Shown piece by piece: positions 1-10,982 of a DNA stretch of 64,000 bases; within the stretch, counting starts at the first letter, position 1, and each line of letters begins with the position of its first letter. The notes below the pieces were generated by a model. It ran no database searches. It saw nothing but the letters and a program-made list of their open reading frames with translations, and had not been told where the DNA came from. This DNA is from Macrotis lagotis (lineage: Eukaryota > Chordata > Mammalia > Peramelemorphia > Peramelidae), in contig NC_133658.1 of the NCBI RefSeq assembly GCF_037893015.1, forward strand, positions 14,641,561 through 14,705,560. The letters are read 5' to 3'. Made by a program: the position numbers and the translations under genes.

Positions 1-1139
1 CCTGGCATGGTCCTAGAAGACAGCTCAGGTTTCACAGGCAACCATCAATGAGGTCAGCACAATGACTCTGTAGACCTTCTATTTGATATTTAGTCTAATA
101 CCTTTCTCAGACTTTCTTTCAGAGCTTCCCAAATACTGAGATGGCTCTGACAGTTCATTGGGTCAACTTCATTGTCTCTATGTAGTCCCCTGGAAAGGAT
201 ATTGTCAAGGGAAGTGAACTTGTTCACAATACTCGAAATCTATCCATTTGCTATAATTGATGGTTCCACATATGAATGTTGTGATGACTGATGGAGCACC
301 TGTGTTTTCTTGGTGTTAATTGTTCGAGCGAAGGCAGCAAAGAATGGAGCCATGCTTTGTTGCATCTCAATTTCAGGGGCTGCATTGACTGTACAATCAT
401 CTGTAAACAGAAGATCTGCAACAACACTCCCTCCAATTTGATCTTGGCTAGTAGCCTTTTCAAATTAAAGTATTTGCCATCAGTATAGTAGTTGACCTTG
501 AGGTCATGTTTATCCTCAGTGAAGTAGTTTGACAACAAGACTGAAAACATTATGCTAAAAAGTATGACAGTAAGGATACATCCTTGTTTCATTCCACTGT
601 TGATTGGGAAATCTTGAGAGCATCATCCACTATCAAGGATCCAGGCATGTATCCCGCCATGAAATTGGCATATGATATTAATGAACTTTTTTGAACAATC
701 AAATTTTGACATAGATTTCCATTAAGTGTTCACTCTTGATGGTATCAAAGGCCTTGGTCAGATCTTCAAATATATACACACTTCTGTTCTATTCCTGATA
801 TTTTTCCTAGAGTTGTTGGGCAGCAAATACCACATCAACTGTCCCTTGACCCTTTCTAAATCCACCCTGATTTTCAGGGAGGTGATCATCTTCCTGGTTC
901 AGGTTCAATGTATTGAGAAGGACCACGGCAAAAAAATCTTTCCAGCAATGGCTAAAGGAGAAATACCCCTGTGATCATCACAGGACGAGCTTTTTCCCTT
1001 TATCTTTATCTTTATAGTTATGTATGATAGAGGCTTGTTTGAATTCTTGGGGATAAACTTTTCATGCCATATAAACTGGAAAATTTAAGTCAGTTTTTGG
1101 ATGAACAATGAACCCCTCATCTTGTAGATCTCAGGTTGT
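1..1139 (-). mobile_element. RTE-clade LINE, reverse transcriptase part
   Basis: Read on the minus strand through several frameshifts, this is the RT core of an RTE-type non-LTR retrotransposon. GFRKGQGTVDVVFAAQQL lies at about 866-811, TKAFDT at about 760-740 and MKQGC at 592-578. The catalytic box reads FTDD instead of the usual FADD at about 409-396. A degraded KVYRVIVLTSLMVACET block near position 60 runs toward the window edge, so the 3' end lies outside. Stops and frameshifts show it is dead. Such enzymes nick target DNA and copy their RNA onto it. The family call is by recognition and is firm at clade level. Confidence 0.85.
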
Positions 1140-1188
1140 TGTATTCCAGAACAAATGGGAGACAGAGACCAACTGCATTTAGATGGAG

Positions 1189-1194
1189 TTTATT
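1189..1194 (-). promoter_or_regulatory. LTR polyadenylation signal AATAAA
   Basis: Top strand tttatt is AATAAA on the LTR strand. It lies 66 bases downstream of the TATA-like box, as expected for a short R region. Confidence 0.55.
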
Positions 1195-1259
1195 AAACCT
1201 GGGGGCTTCAAGGAGCCAAGGCTTAAATCAGGTAGCCCCCAAAACAGAATGAGCAGGGT

Positions 1260-1266
1260 TTTTATA
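1260..1266 (-). promoter_or_regulatory. LTR TATA-like box
   Basis: Minus-strand TATAAAA precedes a C-rich stretch typical of an LTR transcription start. It is the only clear TATA box paired with a nearby AATAAA in this segment. Activity today is unknown. Confidence 0.5.
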
Positions 1267-1633
1267 GTGCTCAAGTTATGCATGAGTAAGTCTTGTGCAA
1301 TAAGGAGATTGCAGAAGCCAAGATATGAGTTAGATATAATTACATGTCAGACCATTGCACACATGAGGCATAATCAGGGGCCAAAGGTAGGAGGATGTAA
1401 GCAGAATTACAGATACAGCGAAAGGATTAGGTTAACAAGAACATCTGGTGAACCTCAGATAAAATTTATGGTATATCTTGTGACCCCAGGGTCAACTGTT
1501 TGAGTCCTGTCAGGATGTTTCCAGATTCAGAGGTGTCAGGAAGCTATATATTTGTTATAGCTGAGGAGTTTCTCGGGAGTGTCAAGGACCCCCCTCTGCT
1601 ACTTCTGCACAGGGATCATACAAATGTACTTCA

Positions 1634-2450
1634 AGTTGTAATAGAATCAGCACCAGATTTGTTTTGCCACTTGAAAGGAGTCTAATGGCATTGCTTTGCT
1701 AGTTGAAAGGAGCCTAATTGGCCCACAAATAGCCTTTGGTTTGTTACTATCTGAATAAAATTGAATTCCATCTGCCTTCTTACTGAACCAAGAGTCCTGC
1801 ATTTCTCTAAACTTCACTTGTACTTTACTTTTGCTGAAATTAAATACTGCCTTATTAGAAATGGATGAGCCATCCTGCAGATAAATCCTGTGGAGTTCTT
1901 GTTTTTTCATTTAGCAACTTCTGTATTTCTTCATCATTTTCATCAAACCAGTCATGATGTTTCTGAATGTTCTGATCAAGATGAGCAAATTCTGTGCTGT
2001 ACACCAGATCTCTGAATGTTGTTCATTCTTTTTCTCCTTCACTATTGCCAACTGTGTGTTGGCTCAGTTTTCCCACCAAGTTAGCAACAAATTATTCCTG
2101 CTCAGTACGACTCTCTATTCTCTTAACACTGATTCATCTAGTAATCATTTTGCCTTGGGGCTGCTGTTTTGGCTGAATGTGAATATTTAACTTGCAGATG
2201 ATGAGCCTGTAACAGTCCAGACACTTCTTTTGACACTTTCATAACCTGTCTGTCTCTTCTCCTCACAGTTGATGTCTTTTGTTGGATTCAAACAAGAGTT
2301 GCAAGATGTCATCTGCTTCACTCTCTTTTCCAAAATCATCATGATCCAACATGGTAAGACAAAGTCAAGACAACTAATAATGGCTCCAGATGTGGTAGAC
2401 GACTTTGGCATCTTAGATGTCTAACCAAGATCACGAGGCTCCCCAACACC
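1634..2450 (-). mobile_element. RTE-clade LINE, endonuclease end and pre-RT linker
   Basis: This is the upstream half of the RTE element interrupted by the LTR. Minus-strand reading gives HHDWFDENDEEIQKLLNEK near 1950-1895, then VQVKFREMQDSWFSKKAD near 1830-1775, the typical RTE linker before the RT. Further upstream, VWTVTGSSSAS near 2220-2190 corresponds to the end of the endonuclease domain (the DCWTDHRLV region in relatives). Multiple stops and frameshifts are present. Roughly 70 codons expected between this part and the RT part appear to be missing or unrecognisable. The 5' limit is uncertain. Confidence 0.75.
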
Positions 2451-2726
2451 TGCTTCAGTTGCCTTTATGTCCATTGGAACAAAGTGTTCTCATATACCCA
2501 TTCCACCAGTTAGCAAGAAGACTTCACCTGCTAGGAGTAGACACCCTCACAACTGAGCAGTGAGTTTGAAAATCCTTTGGCTAACCTCAACCTGATTTAG
2601 TCTCCTTACTGAAAAATTGTATTGGGCTATGACTACTGTGCATACTACAGCTTTTTGGAGCCACAGGTGAGAGTTTGGTGGCTCAGGTGGGCACCAAAGG
2701 TGAAAAGCAGCCCTCACACCAGACGT
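2451..2726. other. Unassigned stretch between RTE and GAPDH copy
   Basis: No coding similarity is recognised. It may be the RTE 5' region. A locally GC-richer segment with AGGTGAGAG and AGGTGGGCA lies at about 2665-2700. Confidence 0.3.
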
Positions 2727-3407
<681 letters not shown>

Positions 3408-4740
3408 TGTCAATCAATTGGAAAAGAAGTTGCAAAAGGTAAATGGAGAAAATTCTTCTCTTAAAAAAAGCAAAACAATGAGTCTGTGAAAACTAGTGTC
3501 TTCATGAAGCAACAAGAATCTGCTAACAAAAACCAATAAATAGAAAAAATAGAAGAACATGTAAAATATCTGATTGACAAAACCACTGGCCTTGAGAAGA
3601 GAATTGGAAAAGACAACTTAAGAATAATTGTTCTCCCAGAAAATATTGAAGAGAAAAGCTTGGACTCAATATTACAAGATTTAGTGATAGAAAACTGACC
3701 TGCTATCATGGAACCAGAGGGAAAAGAGGTTATTGGGAAACTACATCCATCCCTTCCAGAAAAGGATCCCAAAATGAAGACATCGAGGAATATTTTTGCT
3801 ACTTTCCAGAAATATAAGATAAAAGAGAAAATCCTGCAAGCAGCCAGAAAGAAATGATTTAGATGCCAAGGAGTCACAGAAACGGACCTGGATGAATCAA
3901 CATTAAGCAATTGAAGGGCCTGCAATGCAATATTCCAAAAAAGCAAGGGAGCTTGGAAAGTAACCAAGAATTCACTATCCAGCAAAAAAAAAATGAGCCT
4001 TCTTTTCCAGAGATGGACATTTAATGGAATAGGAGACTTCCAGCTTTTCCTGATGCAAAGACAAGAGCTTAATAGAAAATTTGGATTTCAAGCAGGAGTC
4101 TCAAGAGAAACATGAAAAATGTTTGTAAAAAAGGGTAAGGAAAAAACTGCTATCCAATAATATGAAATTGGCTATATCCCTACTTGGGAAAATGACTTTA
4201 ATAAATCTACAAAATTGTAAATCTATTAGAGAGAAAAGTTAGCCAGAAATGATGGACAGTCATGATTTTTCTGTGACTCAGAATGATTTAACAAACAATA
4301 CTTCCTTTCAAAAGGGGGGACAGTAAAGAGACCGGAGGATGAAGGAGATAGAATTAGGTAAATCTCATTACATTGAGGTACAAAGGACCTATTGCAATAG
4401 AGCAAAAGAAGGGAGGAGGGGAGAACTGCCTGAATCTTACTCTCATCAGATTTACCTTGAAGTTAACATACATATACTCAGTTAAGTTAAGAAACTTAAC
4501 ATAACTTTCAAATATTAAAAGGGGAAAAGGGAAAAGGGGAAGGGGGAGGAAAATGGGAACTAACAAAAGAAGTGGAAGGAAGAAGGCACAAAAAGAAAGG
4601 GGAAAGAAAGGGGAGGGGTTGCATATAAGGGGGCAAACACACTGAAGTTGGTGGTCTTCAGAAACAATATAGCGGGAAATATTGATAAAGTGAAAAAAAG
4701 GGAAAAACACAGAGGGAAGATAGCACGGGGAGCAATAAAG
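3408..4740 (+). mobile_element. L1 (sense): ORF1 and inter-ORF region
   Basis: From 3408 the plus strand encodes a degraded L1 ORF1p: the end of the coiled coil ([18 protein letters not shown], 3412-3465), the RRM-like core (KRIGKDNLRIIVLPENIE, about 3598-3651) and the C-terminal domain, where SLSSKK at about 3974-3991 stands for the usual YPAK motif. ORF1p is the RNA-binding trimer that packages L1 RNA. Stops interrupt it. From about 4130 the AG-rich inter-ORF spacer follows. The first part of ORF1 and the 5' UTR are missing. Confidence 0.8.
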
Positions 4741-5980
4741 AGTTAGTTATTATAACTTTGAATGTGAATTGTATGACTTGTCCCTTAAAGAGTGAGCAGA
4801 GAGAAGAGTGGATTAAAAACCAGAATCTTACATTTCTGCTAACAAGAAACTCATTTGAAGTAGATCTTACAAGAAACTCATTAGAAGCAGGGAGATACCT
4901 ATAGAGTAAAGGTAAAAGGCTGGAGCAAAATATATTTTGCTTGAACTGAAGTGGAAAAAACAGGAGTAGAAATCCTTATCTCAGAAAAAAATAGCTGCAA
5001 AAATAGATAGTGGTAAAAGAGATAAGGAAGGAAACTATATACTCCCAAAAGGTACCATAGATAATAAAGTATTTCAATATGAAATATGTGTGCACCAAAA
5101 TGGTATAGCATCCATATTATTAGAAGAGAAATTGAAGGATTCAGATGGTAAAGAAGACATAGACAGGCAAACTCTGCTGGTGGGAGAACTCAATCTCCAG
5201 CTCTCAGATTTAGATAAATCTAACCATAAAATAAACAAGAAGGAAGCTAAGGAGGTAGAAAACCTAGACATGATAGATCCACAGTGGAAACTGAATGGGG
5301 ATAGAAAAGATTATACTTATTATTCCTGCATTACATGACACTTACACAAAAACTGACCATGTATTTGGGCATTAACACCTAATGTTCAACTGCAGAAAGG
5401 CAAAAATAGTGAATATATCTTTCTCAAATAATAATGCAATAAAAATCATATGGAATACTGGACCAAGGAGATAAAGACCCAAAACTTATTGGAAACTAAA
5501 TAACCTTATTTTAAAGAATGAGTGGATCAAACCACAAATTATAAAAAGAATTTATGATACATCCTAGGTAATGACAATAATGAAACAACATACCAAAACT
5601 TATGGGATACAACCAAGGCAAATATTAGGGAATATATTCCATCTTTAAATGCTTACATAAATAAATTAGAGAAAGAGGAATTAATGAAGTAAACATGCAA
5701 CTAAGAAAATTAGGGAAAGAAAAATTAAAACCCACAGATTGATTACCAAATTAGAAATTCTAAAAATTAAATGAGGAAATTAACAAAATTGAAAGCAAGA
5801 AAACTATTAAATGAATAAATAAAGCAAAGTATTGGTTTTATGAGAAAACCAATAAAATTGATAAACTTCTGGTCAATTTGATTAAAAAAAGAAAGAAGAA
5901 AACAAAATTTCTAGTTTCATAAATGGAAAAGGTGAACTCACCACCAATGAGGAGGAAATTAAAGTAATAATTCAGGATAA
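4741..5980 (+). mobile_element. L1 (sense): ORF2 endonuclease and linker
   Basis: ORF2 begins at about 4750 (TLNVN) and continues through the APE-type endonuclease. Recognisable parts are the 'gtatagcatccatattattagaagag' block near 5102 and LLVGELNLQLSDLDKSNHK (5179-5232, the LLVGDLN motif region with D changed to E). The linker toward the RT ends in a K-rich stretch near 5885. Frameshifts are frequent. It is interrupted at 5981 by an antisense L1 end and resumes at 6633. Confidence 0.8.
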
Positions 5981-6632
5981 TTTTTTCCTTTTTTTTCTTT
6001 TGAATTTTACAACCCCCCATGCATTAGTCAGTGTTAGTCTTTATATTGTTTCCATTATAAGTTGAATGTGATGAGAAATAAATCATTTCCTTAAGGAAGA
6101 AACATAAAGTGTAAGAGATTTCCCAATTGTATAAGAAGATAACTATTTTTCTAATTAAAGATAACAGTTTGTGATCTTTGTTCAAGCTCCACAATTCTTT
6201 CTCTGTAAATGAATGGTATTCTCCATTGAAGGTCTTCTAAAACTTTTCTTGATTATTGCATTGATGGAGTGAGCTAGTCCATTGAGGTTGACCATCACCT
6301 CCATCTTCTTCTGGTACTTCTAATCTCACTCAGCAGCCGTCCATGCAAATCTTTCCCTGAATTCTCATCCCTCTTGGTTTCTAATAGAGCAATAATGTTC
6401 CATGGCATACATATACCACAGTTTGTTAGGCTGTTCCCCAATTGAAGAATATTCACTCAATTTCAAATTCTTTGCCACCACAAACAGGACTGCTATGAAT
6501 ATTTTTGTACAATTGGTATTTTGCCCTATTTCATAACCTCTTCAGGTTATAGACCCAGTAGTGACATTGCTGAATCAAATTGTATCACATTTTTGTTGTA
6601 ATTTGGGAAATTCCAAACTGCTCTCAGTCAGA
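5981..6632 (-). mobile_element. Nested 5'-truncated L1 3' end (antisense)
   Basis: Reading leftward this is the end of L1 ORF2 and its 3' UTR. The left edge is a T-rich tract, the complement of a poly(A) tail. Diagnostic blocks include 'tgttagtctttatattgtttcc' near 6031 and 'ccattgaggttgaccatcacc' near 6280. The sense L1 ORF2 is cut in the middle of a codon run: 'aattcaggataatt' lies on the left and 'cagaattattttt' on the right. That is compatible with an imperfect TSD. Confidence 0.8.
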
Positions 6633-7438
6633 ATTATTTTTCTCGATTATATGTCAATAAATTTGATAATCTATGTGAAATGGATGAATATTTAGAAAAA
6701 TATAAGTAGCCTAGATTAAATGAAGAGGGAAATTAAATGTCTAAATAACCATAACTCAGATAAAGAAATTCAACAAGCTATTATTAAACCCCCTACGGAA
6801 AAAAAATTTCCACGGAAAGATGGATTCACAAGTGAATTCTATCAAACATTTTAGGAACAATTGGTTCCAATTCTTTATAAACTCTTTGGAAAAATAGGTG
6901 AAGACTGAACTCTGCCTAATTCTTTCTATGACAACAATATGGTGCTGATACCTAAAGCAAGAAGAGTTAAAACGGAGAAAGGGAAGTATAGACCTATCTC
7001 CCTGATGAATATAGATGAAAACATCTTAAATAAAATCTTAGCAAAAATGATTGAAAGTTATTGCTAGGGTAATACATTATTATCAAGTAGGATTTATCCC
7101 ATGAATGCAGGGTTGGTTCAATATTAGGAAAAGTGTCAGTATAACTTAATATATAACAAACCTGTGATAAATCATCTATTATATCAATGGATGCTGAAAA
7201 AGCTTTTGACAAAATACAGCACCCATTCCTACTAAAAACACAAGAGAGTGTAAGAATAAATGGCTCTCTGAAACCATCAACAAGCATCATATTAAATGGG
7301 GAGAGGTTAAAGGCATTCCCAATAAGATCAGGAATGAAACAAGGATGCCTTATAGCCACTACCATTTAATGTTGTATTAGAAATGTTAGCTTCAACAATA
7401 AGAGAAGAAAAAGAGAAGGAAGAAAAATGAAAAGGGAG
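6633..7438 (+). mobile_element. L1 (sense): ORF2 reverse transcriptase part
   Basis: The sense L1 resumes after the nested insertion. [15 protein letters not shown] is at 7190-7234 (RT palm, first aspartate present) and IRSGMKQGC at about 7324-7350. The text fades out after about 7438, before the FADD box, so the 3' end of this L1 is missing. Stops and a missing segment near 7055 disable it. Confidence 0.8.
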
Positions 7439-7789
7439 TTATTGTGGAAGCAAGAATTCTACCCTACAAATAACATTAACTCATATCTACTTAGAATTAA
7501 AAACTACTATATCATCAATTCATAGATATTTAGCTGGATAGGACTTTTTAGGTCAAAGAACCCTGCCTCCTTTAATTTTACACATCTAGAAAATGAGTTT
7601 CTGATATTTTTAATTATATAGAATAATTCAGGTAGTATGTAATGAGTAATATTTGAACTGAGACTTCCAGATTCTAAAGCCAGAATTTTATTGCTTTCCT
7701 TGGTGAGTTCTAAATTATTTGCAAGTTTCATTGCTACTCCAATACTCAGAGAATAGTAGAAGCATGAAAAAAGAAATAGTCCAGGCTTC
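7439..7789 (+). repeat. Degenerate MIR/CORE-SINE-like fragment and unassigned flanks
   Basis: At about 7515-7735 the order 'agctggataggacttt...cctcc...ttacacatct' then 'aatatttgaactgagacttccagattctaaagc' resembles the old mammalian SINE pattern: gatgaggaaactgag, then a gap, then ttgaacccaggtcctctgactccaaagcc. Divergence is high. The remaining bases show nothing recognisable. Confidence 0.4.
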
Positions 7790-7984
7790 CCAGGATATAT
7801 ATATTTTTTGAGGATTGATTGTTAGTGCATTCAAAGAATTTTTAGTCTGTATTCAGATTCAATCAGCTCTTTCTCTGGGTTGAAGTGCTGTCTTCATCAT
7901 AAGTCTATCAGAAAAGTTGCTAAAAAATCTTTTCTCACAGTCACTATACCTATAGCTACACCTTCCATTTCATTCCTCCCCATC

Positions 7985-8041
<57 letters not shown>

Positions 8042-9337
8042 TTCACCCTGCCCGTGCTCAGAAGTGTGCTATAACTTTTTACCCTCTCCCACCATATGCC
8101 CTCTCTTCTATCACTTATTTCCCCCATCCTCTCCACTTTCCCTCTAATCCCATCCCTTTCCTCTCATTTTTCTCTAAGGTAAGACAGATTTCTATGCACT
8201 ATTAACTGTGTATGTTATTTCTTCAGTGAGCCATTTATTATGAGAATGAAGGCTTACTCATTCCCCCTTACCTTCCTCCATTCCACTCCATTGCAAAAGT
8301 GTTGTCTTCATCATTTTATGTGAAATATATTATCCCATTCTACCTTTTCTTTCCTTCCTGACAGTACTTTCCTTTATCACCAATTGACTCCATCTTTATA
8401 CTCTATTATAACATTATATTCAACTCTCCCTTGTGCCTAGTATACAAATGCTCTTAACTGCTCTTATAAATAAGGTTCATATGAGTTATCAGTATATTCC
8501 TCACATGCAGGAATATACACAGTTCAGAATCATTAAATCCCTCATAATTTATCTTCTTGTCTACCCTCTCTATGCATCATCTCAATCATATACTTAGAAA
8601 TGAAACTTTCTCTCCAGCTCTAGTGATTTCAATAGAAAAGTTTGAAAGCTCCCTGTTTTATTCAAAATATATCCTTTCCCTGAAAGACAATGTTCAGTTT
8701 TCTGGGTAGTTTATTCTTGGTTATAAATGAAACCTTTTGCCTGTCCTGAATATCATATTTCAAGCCTTACAAGGTCCTTAATGTAGAAGCTCCCAGATTC
8801 TGTGTAATCTTGATTGGGGTTTCATGGTACTTGAATTGTTTCTTTCTGGCATCTTGTAGCATTTTCTCTCTGAATGGGGAGTTTTGGAATTTGTGTATAA
8901 TAATCCTAGGAGTTGGTCATTTGGGATCTCTTGCAGGAGGGGATCAGTGAATTCCCTCAATTTCTATTTTATGCTCTGCTTCTAGAATCTCAGGGCAATT
9001 TTGCTGCATTATTTCTTGAAAGGTGAAATTTCAGGTCTTTTCCTGGTCACAAATTTCAGGTTGCCCAATAATTTTTAAATTATCTCTTCTGGATCTATTT
9101 TCTAGGTCTGTTATTTTTTCCAACGAGACATTCCACATTTTCTTCCAACTTTTCATTCTGTTAGCATCTTTTATTGTTTCTTGATTTCTCCTACAGTCAT
9201 CAGGTTCCTGTAACGCCATTCTACATATGAAGGACTGATTTTCTTCATAGAGATTTTTTTTATCTCCTTTTCCAACTTGTCAAATCTGTCTTTCATTTTT
9301 TCCTTTTTTTTGAGTCTGTTAGAGACTTTACTTTTTA
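7790..9337 (-). mobile_element. HAL1-like (ORF1-only) L1, copy A: 3' region and most of ORF1
   Basis: Read leftward, ORF1 passes from the coiled coil near 9330 through LENRSRRDNLKIIGQPE (about 9107-9057) to the C-terminal domain, where NYP is encoded near 8710. Next comes about 0.8 kb of pyrimidine-rich sequence (in plus orientation) and then a 3' UTR-like block at 7845-7910 ('tctgtattcag...cagctctttctctggg'). No endonuclease or RT lies between ORF1 and the 3' end. The same order, base block by base block, recurs at 54.4-57.45 kb. The element continues at 11766 after an insertion. HAL1 is the known name for L1-derived ORF1-only elements; membership is inferred. Confidence 0.65.
7989..8039 (+). 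repeat. (CT)n microsatellite
   Basis: About 25 CT units lie inside HAL1-like copy A, at the site where copy D has a pentanucleotide array followed by CTCTCTCTCC. Confidence 0.95.
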
Positions 9338-10008
9338 GAAAGATTTTATTTATTTTGAGTTTTATAATTTTCCCCCCATTTTTGCTTCCTTCTCCCCCAC
9401 AAAAGACATTCTGTTAGTCTTCATTTATTTTTTTTTGCAAGGCAAATGGGGTTAAGTGGTTTGTCCAAGGCCACACAGCTAGGTAATTATTAAATGTCTG
9501 AGACCAGATTTGAACCCAGGTACTCCTGACTCAAAGGCCAGTGCTTTATCTACCATGCCACCTAGCCACCCCTCTGTTAGTCTTTAAATTGATTCTGCAT
9601 TGATCTAAGTTGAATGTTATGAGAGTGAAATCATCCATAAGGAAGAAAAATAAAGTATAAGGGATAGCAGAATTACATGATAAGATAATGTTTTTCTAAA
9701 TTGAGTGTAACAGTCTTTGGGCTTTGTTCAATCTCCCCAATTCTTTCTCTGGATATAGATGGCATTATCCATTGCAGATAATCCAAAATTGTTCTTGGTT
9801 GTTGCATTGATGGAAGGAGCCAGTCCATCAAGTTTGATCATCACCCCTATGTTGCTGTTAGGGTGTTTAATGTTATTCTGGTTCTGCTCATTTCACTCAG
9901 CATCAGTTTGTGCAAATCCTTCCAGGATTTCCTGAATTCCCATTCCACCTGGTTTCTAATAGAACAATAGTGTTTCATCACATACATTTACCATGGTTTC
10001 ATCTTATT
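9338..10008 (-). mobile_element. L1 copy B: 3' end (antisense)
   Basis: A T-rich left edge with a minus-strand AATAAA-like end is followed by the L1 3' UTR and the last part of ORF2, in antisense ('ggttgttgcattgatgg' near 9799, 'ggttctgctcatttcactcag' near 9881). It is interrupted by a SINE at 9422-9572. At about 10005 it joins directly to the end of an ORF1, so nearly all of ORF2 is absent. Confidence 0.75.
9422..9572 (-). mobile_element. WSINE1-like tRNA-derived SINE with 12-bp TSD
   Basis: Antisense copy: T tract, 'ttgcaaggcaaatggggtt', 'aaggccacacagctagg', ending 'ccacctagccacc'. The flanks repeat tctgttagtctt exactly (9410-9421 and 9573-9584). This restores the expected L1 text, so it inserted into L1 copy B. 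The family is copied by L1. Confidence 0.9.
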
Positions 10009-10275
10009 TTATGGCAATTTTTTATTTAACTTTGTTTAATCTTTTCATGTGCCTCTTGAGGCTCCTGTTTGATGTCCAAATTTTCTATTCAATTCTGGTC
10101 TTTTGAATCAGGAAATATTGGAAGTCTCCCATTTCAATAAGTGTCTATCTTTTACCCTGGAAGAGGAGGCTCATCTTTGCAGGATAGTGTATTCTTGGCT
10201 GCATCCCAAGCTCCCTTGTTCTTTGGAATATCACATTCCAGGCCTTTGATACCTTAATGTTGATGAGGCCAGGTC
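10009..10275 (-). mobile_element. L1 copy B: ORF1 C-terminal end
   Basis: Antisense of the ORF1p C-terminal domain and the few codons after it, in another frame from the upstream ORF1. The blocks match 'cagaattgaatagaaaattt' (about 10099-10080) and the NYPAK-like region, here altered, near 10190. At about 10005 it changes abruptly to the L1 3' end. Confidence 0.65.
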
Positions 10276-10982
10276 TTACATAATCCTTTCTGTGGTTCCT
10301 TGGTATTTAATTTTTCTCTTTCTGGCTGCTTGTGGGATTTTATCTTTTATCTGATGGTTATGGAATTTGCCCACAAAATTCCTTGGTGTTTTCCTTTTGG
10401 GATCTCTTTCCAGAGGGGCTTGATGCATTTTTTCAATAACTATTTTGCCCTCTGCTTCCATGATATCAGGGCAATTTTTCATCACTAAATTCTGTAATAT
10501 TAAGTCCAGATTTTTTTTCTCTTCAATGCTTTCAGGAAGGCCTATAATTTTCAGGTTTCCCCTTCTTGATCTGTTTTCAAGGTGAGTGGTTTTGCTGATT
10601 AGGTATTTTATATTTTCTTCTATTTTTTTCATCTTTTGGTTTTGTTGAACAGAATCTTGTTGTGCCATGATGTCCTTTGTTTCCCCCGATTCCATTCTTT
10701 TTTTAGAGAAGAAGAATTTTCTTCATTTATCTTTTGCAAATCGTTTTCAAGTTGGTCAAGTCTATTTTTCAAGGACTTTTCCATTTGCCTTTGTAGTTTT
10801 GAGAGAATCATTTTCTTTTTGCATTTGCTCAACTGAAGATCTGAGAGAGTTATTCTCATTTTGTACTTGTCCAAGTGTATTTTCCAAGTATTTGTTTTCT
10901 TATTGCAAGGTGTTAATTTTCTCTTGATTTTCTTTTCCCAATTTTTCCAGTTCATTTCTAAACTCCTTCCTGATTTCTTCAA
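10276..10982 (-). pseudogene. L1 copy B ORF1 (RNA-binding protein), frameshifted
   Basis: Two overlapping minus-strand reading frames, 10982-10629 and 10695-10276, together give most of an ORF1p. The N-terminal part is a Lys/Glu/Leu-rich coiled coil (RLDQLENDLQKINEENSS, then KIEENIKYLISKTTHLENRS). It is followed by the RRM-like domain: RRGNLKIIGLPES at about 10566-10528, then EAEGKIVIEKMHQAPLERDP, TPRNFVGKFHN and KYQGTTERIM. A frameshift near 10640-10690 and a stop after ERIM break it. It is the best preserved ORF1 in the window. ORF1p binds L1 RNA in cytoplasmic particles; this copy cannot make a whole protein. Confidence 0.8.

Larger units (their letters stand above)
1140..1633 (-). mobile_element. 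Solo LTR of an endogenous retrovirus inside the RTE
   Basis: The coding similarity of the RTE breaks here for 494 bases. On the minus strand the segment has LTR order: U3, a TATAAAA box at about 1266-1260, a short R, AATAAA at 1194-1189, then a short U5. With TG...CA ends at 1633 and 1140, the flanks read ggttgt (1134-1139) and agttgt (1634-1639), a candidate TSD with one mismatch. No gag, pol or env sequence is attached, so this is a solo LTR left by recombination. The class cannot be fixed by eye. The promoter and poly(A) signals are seen; retroviral origin is inferred from that layout. Confidence 0.65.

Noticed and set aside
3461..3985. 174-codon minus-strand open frame
   Set aside because: It is antisense to a recognisable sense L1 ORF1 and shows only the Phe/Ser bias expected from that.
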